Shown here: piece after piece, positions 35,265 through 48,937 of the stretch
Position numbering within the stretch: the stretch's first letter is position 1
How the letters are laid out: every line of letters starts with the position of its first letter
Source of the DNA: Cardiocondyla obscurior
Taxonomy: Eukaryota > Arthropoda > Insecta > Hymenoptera > Formicidae
Assembly: GCF_019399895.1 (NCBI RefSeq)
Contig: NC_091869.1
Span: forward strand, 5,332,001 to 5,396,000
Direction: 5' to 3'
DNA: 64,000 nucleotides
Program-made: the position numbers and the translations under genes
Notes under the pieces: model-generated
Database searches by the model: none
What the model was told of the DNA's origin: nothing
The model's input: only the letters and a program-made list of their open reading frames with translations

Positions 35265-38144
35265 TCAAACGATATGCGTTACCCCGGTCTGTAGAAGATT
35301 CACGCCGTTTCTGCCTTCCACGTCGGTGGATTCGATCTGTTCCTTAAGTAGTTCGAGTTCCCGGATGCCGGACACTGTAACCTCGTACTTGTGCGCAACG
35401 AGGCTCCGGTAGAAGTGTATCGCAAATGCGAGGAATATTATAAGAACCGGTATTAGTAATATGCAGGCTGACCAGGCGGCGACCTCCGAGAAGTCGTAAA
35501 ATTTCACCCAGCAGAGGATCGCAATTTCTAGGAGAAACAGGAGTAGACCCAGCAGCGTGGAAAAAGCCCAGGCGACCTCGATGTACCAGTGCAGACGCTC
35601 GTGCGGCGATTCGTGAACCAGGCTGATGCTGTGTAGATTGCAGACGGCTTCGATGTTCGGCAGTATACACGTGGAGATCATCAGTGCCAGCATGTGCACG
35701 GCCACGAGCAAGGTTGTGCACACGGCGAAAGCGATCAGCATTTCCGGTGGAACGTTCGTGTCGGGATTCAGCTGCACCTCCACCATAGCGACCTGCGGAC
35801 AAACACCTTGTTCTATCTCGAAATTTAATTTCGCGCAGGACGCGCGTTGATCAGCGACGAACCATTAAGTTCGTCTTCTAAATTAAGGATCAGATTCATG
35901 TTTTTCTTACCATGGCAAAACCGGATAGCAAGGCCGACGTTTTACTGGACGCCTTCAGCTTTGCGCGGCTCAGCTGCAGCTTCCTCCAGGACAAGTAGCT
36001 CGGCGTGTGAAGGCCATCCCCCGCCTGCGACATCGTCGGCTGTGGCGAACAAAACGAACGCAGAGATGACAAATTAGTCGAACCAAATGGTAGGGCGCGA
36101 TCGTGGGAAGAGACCTCATGTTCTCGCTGTCCTAAGGGGAGAGGAGGGAAGGGAGGGACCACTCTAAAGCGCCTGCGGTACTCGATTTTACGATCTTACG
36201 GAGGGAAAGTTCCTCCGAGAAGCTTAAGCACGACTTAAAAAAAAGAAAGGCACGTACCGGAGATCGATGGCAACGTCGGTGCCAACGGAAGAACCTGCCG
36301 AAAGCCTCGCGGTAGTAGAACAAAAAACCAACGGGTGCTGAACGAAACAAATAATAAGTAGAATTAATGAAGACGTTGAGGCGAGCGGAGGCTGATATGT
36401 TGGCGGCTAGGTCTCGACTGCCGTGTGTCTTGCGTGAGGTCTGGCGAGCGCGATGAGAAAGAAAACACATGACACATATGCACACGCACGTGGAAAGACC
36501 ACGTGCGTTACGGGAGAAGATTTAGGGCGATGCATGCACGAAAAACTTCACATCTCACTTTAGCGTAACATTTTTCTGTCTGCCTGCCCGGTAAAATGCT
36601 GCTCAATCTGATTTACGATCGTAGATCTTCGCGATCGACGTGTACGGCTGGACCCAAGGAACAGATGCTAGTCTATTTTATCAGAGCAGAAAGTCACTTA
36701 ACGTCCCTCAGCATTTCGACCACTCGACGACGGTACTTTCATACTTGCGTTTGCACCTGCTCACGGATCTTACTGACCCGTTTTTATACCACGGATTATT
36801 CGCGTTCATTCCGTTAAAGTTTTTTTTCTTTCCTTTTTTTTTTTTTTTTTTTTTTTTTCATGAATAATCATCAAATAATTGTTGTAAACACATGTGATTG
36901 ATACGCACTCGTCGGGCATACTAATGAATAAAATATGCATATACGATGAGAAAATCGCGTCATGCCTGTAGATACGCTTGTTTGTCTAACTGTATACAAC
37001 TAATTGCGTGCCATTAAAAAGTCTCGCGAAGATTAAGAAATAAAAACACGCGAATCTATTTTCTACATTTAGTTATTGAGCGCGTGTGAGATATTTTGTT
37101 TAATTGGAAACTACCGCGAACCGAGAAGACAAAGATGACTCGGCCTTTGCAGAATGCAAAGTAAGAAAAAAAAAAAAAAAAAAGATGGGAAGTACGGTAT
37201 TACGACGTTATCGTTACGAACGACATCCGGATAATTATCAGTACGTAACGTACGTGCGGAGTGAAGCATTGAAGAACATGTGCGACTGACTGTGCGTTCA
37301 AAGTCGCGCACAACAGAGCGTTCGGTAAAACACAACATGCAATCGATAAGTGGAAAAATTTTAAAAAGGCATGCGTCTGTTGCTCGAGATTAAGCGCAAT
37401 CAACGTTGATGACGGTATTGCATCAACGCAGCGCATAGTATAGTATCATTACTTCAAACCAGAAACCGCGAAGCAATTTCGCCAGCAATTATTTGTTATC
37501 GCCGCTAGCAACGGCCCGTCAAAATACCTCGATAACGAAAGAAATATTTAAAACAAAATAAGAAACTTATCTCTCGAGTGCCGCCAACGTGAGGCCACTT
37601 GCAATTCTTTATACGTAAAAATATTCCATTAAAAAAAAAAAAAACAAAAAAAAACAAAAAAAAAAACATTAATAAAATGCCTGGAACGTTTCTCAGCAGG
37701 AAAAACCTGCGGCATTCCGCATTTTAATCCTACGATCACCCGACAGCAAATAGGAAATAAAAATAAAACCGGCAATTAAGTCGAATCAGAGACGAGTACC
37801 GAGAGTGAGAATAGTAATGACACAATGGAAAGCGACACACGAGAGGTGATTAAATCAGCGGCAGAACGAAAAGCGACGAGATGAGAGCAAGGGAGGGAAA
37901 TAACGCCTCGAGATGAACGAGCGGTGTCGTGCTCGCGATGAAGAGGAAAGGAACTCCGGAGGAGGATCAAACCCACCTGACAGTGATCGTGGAACGGCTT
38001 GTGAAAGCAGTGGCCGTCAGCGTTGCGCAGGTGTTCGTGAGCCACGTGTACGTGGATCGGTAAATGCGAGTTGGGAAGCACCGCTCCTCCGCTTTCTGCG
38101 CCGAACAGTGAATTGCGCCCGGTGCTGGTCGACCATACGGACAT
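35265..38144 (-). CDS. Orai: Orai calcium release-activated calcium channel
   Basis: Three coding exons (37977-38144, 35911-36039, 35265-35792) give 274 residues. Orai is the plasma-membrane pore opened by STIM when endoplasmic-reticulum calcium falls. Exon 1 starts MSVWST, as does Drosophila Orai (from memory), and is histidine-rich (His27 to His54). Exon 2 carries SYLSWRKLQLSRAKLKASSK and the start of TM1 (TSALLSGFAM). Exon 3 continues VAMVEVQL with the selectivity-filter Glu104 (human Glu106), TM2 (LLVAVHMLALMISTCILPNIE), TM3, TM4 and a C-terminal coiled coil (VSGIRELELLKEQIE) that binds STIM. The first exon begins at an acceptor (38177-38178), so a 5' noncoding exon lies upstream. An in-frame ATG at 36033 (Met59) could give a shorter form, comparable to the mammalian Orai1 short form. 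All key residues are present. Confidence 0.95.
36040..37976 (-). other. first coding intron of Orai
   Basis: About 1.9 kb. Contains poly(T) near 36833-36858, poly(A) near 37167-37183 and an A/C run near 37630-37667. No exon was recognised. Confidence 0.75.
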
Positions 38145-41100
38145 CAGGCTCGATCTCTGCGCTGCTTGGTCCGGAGCTGCAAAGAAAAAAGAAATCAAAA
38201 TTAATAGGGAAGAGTGGCTCGAGAACGAAAAGAACGATTGTACAAAGAAACATGGGCATGAAAAAGCGAAAGCGGAAGAAAAACTCATTCGTTCAAGTTG
38301 CCACGAAAGATATTACAAATATGAACACTAAGATTCTCCCTGTAATATGTTTTCTTTTCAACGGACAGAAAAAAAAATGATATATGCTTAAGTGATTAAT
38401 AAAGATGGTAGAGTACGTTTCATTAGATTTAAACCGTAAGACGTATTTGCGTCACCACGACTTCTTTTCAGTATCTTTTTATAACGTATATGCATTTTGA
38501 GTTTTGCGCTTGTTCTGATTTTACATGGTAATAGAAGTGACGCACCATTGTGGAGGAAATTCTTCTCTACTTTAGACCATATTAATCATGATCGTTCTCA
38601 TTTCCTTCTTAATATGCGCGACAATAAATGAGAGTTAGAAGGAAGCGTCATATAAATCCAACGCGACTTAACGCCGTTAACATGCAGATTACGGTTTCGG
38701 TATCATCTCTTCAACGTCGCGGAATCGCGGTGGAATCGAAATTCGCGAGGTGCCGAAGTCTTACGCTCCATAGCGCGCCAAGGCATGCAATTAGAATTAG
38801 ATACATGTATATGTGTTCTTGATTCACTCGCCAGTTTTCGATCGTTAATTTCGTCCGTTGTTTCGGACCTCGAGCGTCTTAGCTAATCGTCTAAATCTCT
38901 CAGATGATTTTCTAGCACGGTCGCCCACTTTAACAAGTATTAGAACGAAATTTAATCAACGCTGTCGGAAAACCTATTGTTTATTTTCTTCTTTTTCATT
39001 TTTTTTCTTTTTTTTTTTTACTTAGACACGTTCCGTGAACAGGAATGCGGAGATGATTTGTCAACGATGCAAAACGTGATACGCCGCATGATTTGCTTCA
39101 ATAAATGCGCCAATTAAACAATTCGCGCGAGTTATATGCGTGAGTCGGATGATCGCAATCGGAAATCTGAGGCCAGTGAACGTAAAGAGATATTCGCTTG
39201 TGGCACAAGGTTGAAAAGTGTATTACACGCTCACCGGAAAGCGGTCTGGGTCAAAGCGTCAGTTGAAAAGGACCGCCGATTTCAGAGCGCGATTAGTTTG
39301 AGCCGAAGGTAATTGCAACACAGCTGCGAGACACGATCTTGGCAGAGTAACGCAGTGTTTTCTTAACCTACGATTCTGTACATGACTTCTAATAATGTAA
39401 AATATATATAAATATATTTTACATTATTAGAATTAGAACATATATATATATTTTTTTTTAACACAAAAATATTTGGAGATTTTTTTAGATACCATGTTAC
39501 TCTTCCTCTTAATCGTCGCGTTCAATAATAATTTTACAAAACGCGTAGAACGTGTAACGAGCAAATCAAATCAAAAGAAAGACACTGTTACAAGTAGTAC
39601 ACTTACGAGCTACATCTTTCTTTTCTATTAAAAAATTAGTGCCTTTTTTTTTCCTTTCCTTTTTCTTGTCTTCAGACAGAGTGACATCGGCACTTTGACC
39701 CACGCCGCTGATTATGCCACTAACGTGGTACAACAAATCGCAATATACGTAATTGTCGCCCAGACGGCGGCGATTCGGACAAACATAGATGCGAGGCGGT
39801 GGGTTTCGCGGCGCGAATCCATCGGTACTTTAATTCGTTTCCTCGTGAAAAATACAGGCACATTGTCGGCCGTGCTGTCATCCACGCGATCGTCGGTTGC
39901 CAATCCCAGCGCCGCTACAACACCGTCGTGCCAATATCACTAAAAATACAGAGTCCGAGGAACAATTCCGCGGCGCGGTTCCGTCGGAAACCCGCCGCGC
40001 GGAATCGAATCGCAATTAATTAGGCGATCAAATCACTATTATAGCAATCAACTAATATCAGACTAGGTAAACGAAAAAATCCACTCAGAATTACCGTTCT
40101 CGGGACGTGGATCAACAAACGTCGCGAAGTCATGACTAAGTCCGGCACGCTGTCTTTCTTTTTCTCTCTCTCTCTCTCTCTCTTTCTGCTTCCCTCGCGC
40201 GTCGCCTTCCCTCAGAGATTTTATTGCATCGTTGCTCTGGAGCTCGTTCCAGGCACAGACTCCGACAGACCGTTCATACGTTTCGATACGCAGAACGTGC
40301 GTTCTTGACGGAGGCTGACGGCTCGCGACACAATCTTGACAACACGCAAGAGGACGCCGATCCACGGACTGGCAAATGACCGCGACCGGCCGCGCGGAGG
40401 AGCGACGGTGGCGGCACGAAACGTCGAGTGCCGTCGAGGATGCTCGAAAATCGCCGAGCGACGAGTCGCCCGTGAACGCGCGAACTTTTAAATCACACAG
40501 GTTTAATATTGCACCGTTTGTAAAAGCAAAAAAGTTCAAAGCGAAAGATTAGTTGTATACTTAAGTGAGATAAGCAATCAGATGAATCAATATTAATTAC
40601 GTGTAAAGATAAATTAATTCTTATCTCACATGTTGTATCAATCGATAACAACCAGCAAATATCATTCTAAAAAGTACATAAAACCTGTTAATTTTACGTC
40701 AATTTTGTTATTATTGAATATTCAACTTCATATTCGGTATTTAAATCATATCACAACGTTACTACTGCCGCATTTCTCAGTCAGAAATAAAAAAATATAT
40801 AATTCTCAGGTAGCGGAGTTTCATACGTGTCGAATAATTCTTACGTACATCAAAAAAACGCGGTAGTGCTACGCGTCGAATGTACACGCAGCGAATAGCA
40901 GATAGCACACGGGTTTCGTACGTGACGAATAAAACTATCAATGAGTCAGGAATGCGTTACTTCGCCCGTCGGTTAATAAAGCGATCGCGCCCTTCTCGCC
41001 CAAGTAACCGAAGCGATGGAGCGGAATCTATTAAGACGGTCGCAAGTGGTCGTCCCACCGGATAATTTTATTTAGATCTCCCGATGGCAGCCGTCCAGGA

Positions 41101-41477
41101 TGCGCCTACTCTCTTTGCGAAGACGCACGCGTTCGCCACCGGTAGTCAGGGTCAGGGCATCCCCGGTAACCCAGTTACACCTAACGCGGCCTGTCTGATC
41201 TATTTAACACCTCGTAACGAGAAACCACTCTTTGCAAATAAGAAACGTTACGAGGCTGTGCAGTTTTTACACTTCTATTCTCACTCGGACTAAGCTTCTG
41301 GTGCCTTTTAAAAGCAGTCGTTGATGCTCTTGGATCACTTTACTCGCTAGAGTATCTAGAGATGAAACTTAAAGAAAGTATGAATTTATTGCTTGATTAA
41401 AAGTATGAATAATTAATTTTGCCTTTGTGGAAATAAAGGACTTGTAGCAAGATCTATCTAGGTGTTAAAACTTTATA
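38145..41477. other. Orai 5' region, no further coding exon recognised
   Basis: Exon 1 of Orai extends to 38176 as 5' UTR, after which an intron begins. A donor-like CCG|GTGAGC on the minus strand near 39233 could end an upstream noncoding exon. A CpG-rich segment at about 40200-40480 contains a CT run (about 40163-40192). A perfect hairpin at 39387-39432 is listed separately. No coding gene was supported. Confidence 0.4.
39387..39432. repeat. 22-bp-arm perfect hairpin
   Basis: TTCTAATAATGTAAAATATA is followed, after a very short AT centre, by its exact reverse complement ending ATTATTAGAA. It is nearly a perfect palindrome. It may be a recombination-prone palindrome or an RNA hairpin; the arms lack the imperfect structure expected of a microRNA precursor. 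Confidence 0.85.
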
Positions 41478-41607
41478 CACAGCCTTGGCCAAAAGTGTTT
41501 GCCACCTAAGTAAAGCCTCAATAACTAAAAGTTACTTTAAATTTAATGAAAAATAATTTTTGTTACCGAGGTTTTATTTAGGTGGAAAACACTTACGGCC
41601 AAGGCTG
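41478..41607. mobile_element. Tc1/mariner-type MITE
   Basis: Terminal inverted repeats of more than 40 bp: the left end CACAGCCTTGGCCAAAAGTG and the reverse complement of the right end, CAGCCTTGGCCGTAAGTG. Both continue through CCACCTAA and TAAA.CCTC. TA flanks both ends, which fits the TA target of Tc1/mariner transposases, and GGCCAAAAGT is a common Tc1-like terminal word. The element is about 130 bp and noncoding, so it depends on a transposase elsewhere. Confidence 0.8.
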
Positions 41608-44600
41608 TATAACTTCTTTGCTTACTTTTTTTACTATCATCGTTTTATATATTTTTAATGGGACAGGCGTTAAATATTATCATTTAAAACAAACAGTAAG
41701 CGAGATGATCTAGATCAGGGTGCTGTCACGACTCCCACGGATGATTTACGATTACGATCGATTTAAAATAAATTTTCTAGATACTACACGTGGCCGGTTG
41801 TTTTCTGTGAAAACCCGTTGAGGCCCATATCAATAAACCGCGTTGTCGTGAAGTTCCTCCCGCGCGAGACCACGAGATCTTCAGTGAAGATCGGGAATGC
41901 CGCTAGTTGGCCGGCGATGATTCACGTCTCTTATCGACTTAACGACTTCTAGATTTACACCTCTAGCGCGCCAAGTAGTTAAAAGATTCTCGGACTGTCG
42001 CAATATATTCATCATTTCGCGGGGAATCACGCGAAAAGTACACTCCTTACAAATCGTCCTTGAATTGATAATTTCTCGACTTCATAAACGGCACAAGATA
42101 TTTATCGATCGCCGATTAACAATGTAAATCTACGACATTTTTTTCACTCTTTTGAACGCGTCGCGAGCCAGTCGAGACACTTACTATTTTTATCCTCCAT
42201 GATCTCAAGATAATCTCGTAACAAAGAGCGGATAATAACATATACTGTGAGATAATCGAGGCCGGAAAAAAAAATAAGCAATAATACCAAGAAGAGGTTG
42301 CAATAAGTGCCGGTTTAGGAGTGCAACGCGAGACGGGAGGTCGCGTGGATTAAAGGCCGGCTGTATTTATTCCGGGCGAAGTGTGTGCCGTTTTAGAATT
42401 TCAATTAATGCCTTCTTGATCATTTTTTTTCGCGACGATCCTCTGGACGTTTCTACGCGGTTTGCGTGGTCCATCCCGAATTCCCGTTTTCGAGGCTCCT
42501 GTCTTATCAATCGCGTTGAAGGCGGCTAGACGAAATCGCGAGTGCGTACATTACGTTGGCAGCCTATTATTCGCGGTATCCTGTTATTGCGCGTCTTGGG
42601 GAGTAATTACACGAGCCGTGTTGCGACTGAGAAGCTTATTTCGTGCACGTGCACCTCCCTCGTGCCCTCAATCGCGGACCATTTCGACTCCTTGCGAGAG
42701 AAAAAGAGAGAGAGAGATCAGTAGCGAAAACTCGTTTTAGGCGCAGATCAGAGGAGACGAGCCACAATTTGTATTAGCCAACTTTTCGCAAGTCACCGCA
42801 GCCCATTAGTGACTAAACTTTAAATTCTTCGGACTATCGTCGGGTTTACCTTCACCGAACCGGACGTGATTACGTCAGTATCTCAAAAAAAAAAAAAATA
42901 AGAATAATTACAAGGGGCATTCGATCATCAAACATACATCTATGACACGTGCATTGTTTTACACGCAGTAACAAGATAAAATATAACAATAAGACAAGTA
43001 ATTGCGACTTTGGATAATCGGTTTCTTCAGTGATACATCTCTTTAAAGATCGCATTTTAAACCTAGCACGTAGCTAACAATAAGACATAAACCTCTGTTT
43101 AATCAACGAGTTCTGTAAAATGATAAGAAAATTAACACGCGATTATCAAATAGAAAATAGATAATTGCCAAAAATCAATTTAAAAAAAAAAAAAAAAAAA
43201 AAAAAACAGAACAACTTACGGGTCTCATTATTAACACGTCGACGAGGTTCCATGTTGAAAGATAAGCAGCCACGGAGGGATTGGTCGCAATTATGTATTC
43301 CGAATGCGAGGTGACCTCACGAGGAGCAGTACCAAGTCGGCGATGGAACTTAACAGCGAATGTCGCTACGGCGTCGAGAAATATCTCGCTTTTCTACCGC
43401 TACTGTTCACGTGGAGGCGTATTTCTCCGTGTAGCGTCTCCATTATCACGGGTCCTTCACAGGCATCGCTCGTCTCGCTATTTACGGCCCAGAAAAATGT
43501 TCGCGGCGGGATCGTGTGTCGCTAACGTTAGCTCTCCCGTGTGAATTACGTAAGGCGAGCTCTTCGAAACCACCGGGTCCAGCCGGGTGTATGAGAAACG
43601 AGTCCTAGGAACTACCGTTATCACACGCGGAGAACCGTTCGCGTTCTCCAGCTAGAAAAAGAACACGGTGCACGCTCCCGAGTGTGCGAACTGGCACTGG
43701 CCGCTCTCGAAAGGCTCGTTCGTGTATCGGTTGAAAAGCCGCGATCTCGGCTGAGGATGGAAAGCAACGGTACTCGAGAAAACTGGAATCTCCCTCTCCG
43801 TCTCTCTTCCCCGCGTCTTTTTCGCGTGTCACTTATCACGCTTATCATCGCGAAGGTGCACGCGCAACGGCAGATCGACCGTGATACAGCCGCAAAGATG
43901 CGGACTGATAAGAGTGGTACTGGATTACTTTGTAAGTGATAAGCGTGTGAATAAATGCATCAGGTATTTTAATAGATTAAAAATCGAGAGTTGCAACGAG
44001 AACGTATTCATTATTGATTTCAGATTATTTTTTAAATGTATTTTTATTATCTTGCGGTTAAAACAAATTTTTTGTCTTTTTTATTTTGTTTTAATTAAGT
44101 GAGAAGTTATTTTTGTACTGGCGATGTGAGTTTCTGAGTCAGTAATATATGGAGATTAAAAAATCTTGACGATAAAAATATTCTGTCACAAAACTTAATC
44201 ATTTTTTTTTTTAAGGAATTTATTGATTATAAGATAATTAATTAATATCCCTGATATTAATAGTTTACGGAGTTTGATAAAAAATATATTACCGCGCTGT
44301 TACTTAATTTTTTTTTCTTTCACGTCGCATTGGGATAAAAAACGAATTTATGTATTCTACATTAAATTAAGATAAATCTAGCGAGGATGTAACCGTCGAA
44401 GAATTTTGTTGATCGCGCTAAGGATATTAATAGACGTTAAACTAAACGGTGGTTCCTGGATTTTAGAAAATTTCCAATATATATAAAATTACGTCAATAA
44501 AAGGGAAAAAACCAATCTTTTTATAATCAACTGTAAAAACGTGTATACCAAACTGTCGTACTCAATAATAATATAATCCTAATCATAAAAATCATAGTCG

Positions 44601-47529
44601 GACAGAAAGAAATCCCAAGACTACAACCTCCAAATAATAAAAAAATCAATATACATAACTCATGCCTTCGACTGCAATAAACCTTTTAAGCTCCTCGTCG
44701 TCTAGCTTTGTAGCATAATTTAACGCGAATAATCCACACGGAACCTTTCCGCGCTGGAAATATTTCAATCAGCGTCGCTGATCGAATTGAACCAACATAA
44801 CCTATACGCCGCTCCGCGAACAGACGCGAGCATCGCGACGAATCTAGAACCATACGCGCTCGCGAGTATAATTATCTCGTCGAGCCGAATCGCGTTATCA
44901 GAGTAACGCGAAGCGCGCGTCTAAATCATCGCTGAAGAAAGCCAGTTAAAACTTACGCGAAGACTGCTGGCCGACGGCCCTTCAACGATCCACGAGTCCT
45001 TGAAGTCGCTGTATCGACCCTACGACCTCGCCTCTCCCTCGCTTCACCTTCACGCGTTCCCTCGGGAAGTAGAAGCCGTTTCGCAACGTCGGGATAACGC
45101 AATCGGCTTGTCCGCATGCTTCGCCGCACTTTGCCAGCTCCTCGATTCCGCCGCGCGATAACAATGCGATACTCGCGAAAATGACTGCGGGGCCGCGTCA
45201 CGCCGAGACCTTCGGCGTCATAACTTCCGGTCACCCGATCACCCCCGAAATATAGTGACGTGGACGGGCGCTTGTATGTGTGCACGCACGCATGTACTTG
45301 CGCGTTGCACCGTTGTTGTATCGGATAAAACTGCAGCCGCTCGAGATATCGTCGCTCGACTTCCGGACCCGAGTGATTAAATTATCAAACGCTGTTAATT
45401 TATTTTCACTCGACACGCGGAAGGGCCGGAGATTAAACTGTAATTGAAAATCTGCGAGTTATAGTTACGGTATTCGCGGTGTAATATTGTAACGCGGTTT
45501 CACGCGGTTGATTAAAGCATCGTCGAATGTATGTACAGGCGAAGGTATTAGAGCCTTGCGTACAAATTTAAATGAATACGTATACGTGTACGTAATACTC
45601 GTGTCGGCCACGTGGACAAAGCATATTATCATATTCAACGAGCACAATGTAACAGTCTTCAAACTCGCCGCGGGCTTCTCTAAATATACGCTCGTCTCGT
45701 TATTTGCACGGCAAATATGTCTCGAGTGAATCCCACTCTAAAAGGCAACGAGAAAACCGATCGTGGTCTATCATGCCTTTTAATTTTCGCTGCGAATTAG
45801 CGTACTTGTCCGAGAAAATTTCGAGCGGGTAAATTTCAAAAAGTACGCGAAGTCGCGCGGCGCGATTCAACCTATGGTTTGACGCGATAAGAGTGCTCAT
45901 ATCTGCTGACAGATAACGCCACCGACCGCGCGCACGAAACAACGAACCCATGTTGGAGAACAACGGGCTTACAACCTCAGCGGAAATTGCACACAAGAAA
46001 ATGAAATACGCGTGTGCACAATCGAATTGACAAAGGACATTTAGACGGATCGCTTATTGCCTCTCGTTTATAGAAAATTAATTCTGTGACACACGTCACG
46101 TACTTAAAACGCACGAATACGGTTTATAATTAAATTCTAATTCAAATATAATTAAATTTAATTAAGGAATATCAACTTTTTTCCCCCATTTTTTTTGTAG
46201 CGAGTCACGTAACATATCTCATATCGTTACGCAAGCTTTGAATGGTACTTATTGAAGTACGTACGTATAAAAATTAATATGCGCTAGAGCGCCTGGTTTC
46301 AATTAATAATTGCGATTTATAAGTCTATTTGAAATTCGAATATATTTTGCTGTTATTTTTTTTTTAATTTTAATTATCAGCAACGTGTGGATAAATCTAA
46401 GACTTGCATGATTGGAGAAAGGAACTTCACGTTATCAAAAGAAGAAAGCGACGAGGAAACTCGGTGCAATCTATTGAAAGAACAGGATAAGCACTTCGCC
46501 GGCGTGGAATCGCCGTTTGCGAAGAACTTTTTTTTTTTACGCAACCTTATTCGTCAAGAAGATCTACGAAATGTGCCACGTGTGGCGAGAACTTGATCGT
46601 TGAATTAATGAAGACACGTGGCGTTTCTTTTCGCTCGTGGCATAATTTATGGTAAAAGCGCGGCTGGATTATTTGTGTGAATTAATCGTTCACCAGCCCG
46701 CGTAGAATCGAATAGATAAATTTCTTCGTTTACGCGGAAATGAGATCTAGATTATTTCATCGCGTTTTCACGTATCGCGTACGATCGCAGGAAAATGAGA
46801 AACGATTACGTTGTCGGACGTCAGACCGACCTCGTCGCGTTACGATTTCTCTTGAAATACGCGACGTGCGTCGCTTCTTTCCCCGGCGACCTCGGATTAA
46901 CCCTCGCAGTTTTTTTTTCCCCCTTCTAATAAAGCGGCGGCATCGTCTGATATGCGCGGCGATCAAACATGTAACACATAAATTTAGCGCGATCGCCGTT
47001 CACGCTCGAGTTAACGCTAATTATATTATAAATAGAATAAAACTTTCACAATGTAAATAAAAAAAAGAAAAAGAACTTAAGCGCGGATACGTACAAAGTT
47101 GGAGCAATTATTTTTCACGCACCAGTTAACGCGGAAAAAGTTGACGATTTAAGCCCCCGAGTTTGATAATGGATAAACGAGTTATCGAATTAAACCGGCG
47201 GTATTTAGCGCGCCGAATGCCGATGTTGAAAACTCACGAGTATGATGCACGTGGAGTGCATTCTAATATATTTCGACAACAAAGGCGCCGCGAGTTGGTG
47301 GCGAGCCAGATAGAAAGGCAGCGCACTATCCCTCGCACCGCACGTGCAGGATTATTAGTACACGAACGCCGAGCTGGACGCGATTATAAATAGATCAGAA
47401 GACGTCTTAGCGTCCACGTCCCTCGTTTCGAAAGCATTCGGACGCGGGATGGATCATTCGGCTCCTACGAAACGGCGGGCTGGTTACAAAAGCGCCGAGC
47501 ACAAGCCGAGCTCGAGAACTCAGCGCTGC
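41608..47529. other. gene-poor interval
   Basis: About 6 kb in which I recognise no coding exon. AT-rich DNA alternates with CpG-containing patches at about 42450-42720, 43560-43900 and 44800-45250. A poly(A) tract lies near 43182-43206. Frames here are short and biased by composition. Distant 5' exons of Orai or of the SEC14-like gene, or a noncoding RNA, could lie here. Confidence 0.4.
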
Positions 47530-48084
47530 ATCGTTCACCAAAGCGCAGATTGCATGGACCTCGTTCTACGACGACGGTGGCGATGGTGGTGGTAGCGGAC
47601 GCTCGAAATGTCGGACTCGTGCCCGCGTCCGGTGTCGAAACCGAGCTGGTGGGTGGGCTGGGAAGCCTTAATCGGTGCTTCACCAGCTCATCGGGATCTC
47701 ATCTCGCGGATCGCGACGAGTTTTCTTTTCTTCGACTCGCCGGGAACGGGCGGCGTCATTCCTCCGGTGTCGTTCGCCTTCGCGACGACGATATACCTAT
47801 CTCGCACCTCCGCGGGACCAACCTCGCAGGAGCGGGACCAAGTGAAGGCAGGAGCGCGCGCGCGTCGGGCACGCACACGTGCACGCGCCTCCACCGCGAT
47901 AGACACCTGTTGCGCTGTCGACCTGGCACAGTCGACGCCGAGCAGTCCGCGATCGCAGGTCCGAGGTTGATCTCCCCGGGGTGTTCCGCGTCCGCCGAGT
48001 GTGTCGCAGCCGATGTCGGCTGCTGTCCTCGCGTTTGACTCGATCCTTCGTGAATACCTTAGGTGCCGCGCGCTTGTGGACACG
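47530..48084 (+). promoter_or_regulatory. candidate CpG-rich 5' UTR exon of SEC14L2-like gene
   Basis: A CpG-rich block ends in a strong plus-strand donor, CACG|GTAAGC, at 48084. The next plausible acceptor, a pyrimidine-rich run ending CTAAG near 48874, precedes the SEC14L2-like start by about 64 nt. That spacing suits a noncoding first exon spliced to the first coding exon. The left boundary is approximate. Confidence 0.35.
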
Positions 48085-48937
48085 GTAAGCGTTAAAAAAA
48101 AATTGCTCAAGCTCGAAGAACTGCGGGGAAAATAATTACGTGTAAAACTTTATACAAAATTACATTCATACATGTAATAAAATAAAAGGACTTCCAATGT
48201 CCACGCGACACTTTTTTTCATACGGTGCGACTTGTACTCGCGAGTATAACGTTTCGTTTTACTGATCGATGAAAGTTGATATAATTGTGACTGTGTCGGT
48301 GATAATTGATTCGCGATTGAATATGTCTTTTTAAATTTGCAATTTGTTCAACAACATAACTATTTAACGTGATATTGCTAAAACCTCGGCTCAGTTCCAT
48401 TTCGAATTAAATCAATATATCGCATAGAACGTAATTAGCTCGTTGAGAAGCAGATCGATTAATTATTCATGATCGGTAATAACTATGAAAGTAATCAGTT
48501 AGTCATAAATGTTATTTTCACGTTAATAGAAATCATTGAGGTACTGATTATTAATTTAGACTTTTATATATCGAATGGAACATATTCCTATAATATGTCT
48601 TGAATTTGTTCAAAATTCTCACGTAAGGCATTCAGCTAAAGTCCGAGCAAAAGAAATAATTATCATGCAAGCAATTGATTTCCATATCTATATTATCAGT
48701 TAATTATTTTTTGTATTACAATACCAAAACGTATAAATACGCGTGCAAAAATAATTTATATCTTAATAACAAGTTGTTATTTAAGATAATGGATAAGATT
48801 TATGGATATATAAATTCTTCCAATCGTAGATACACATAAAACGACTCTTGAAAGATCTCCTTTCAAATTCTAAGAAATAACCCGCCGAGAAAGTTAATTC
48901 AACGGATCAAGTCATTCGTAGTGATCAAGCAAGAACA

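Noticed and set aside
40063..40539. 158-residue minus-strand frame with an ERERER run
   Set aside because: The charged run comes from a CT microsatellite and the rest matches no family. It may overlap an Orai 5' exon but is not supported as protein.
47550..48110. Overlapping long frames on both strands in a CpG-rich block
   Set aside because: Arginine-, alanine- and serine-rich translations on both strands are what CpG-rich DNA produces by chance; a noncoding 5' exon is the simpler reading.
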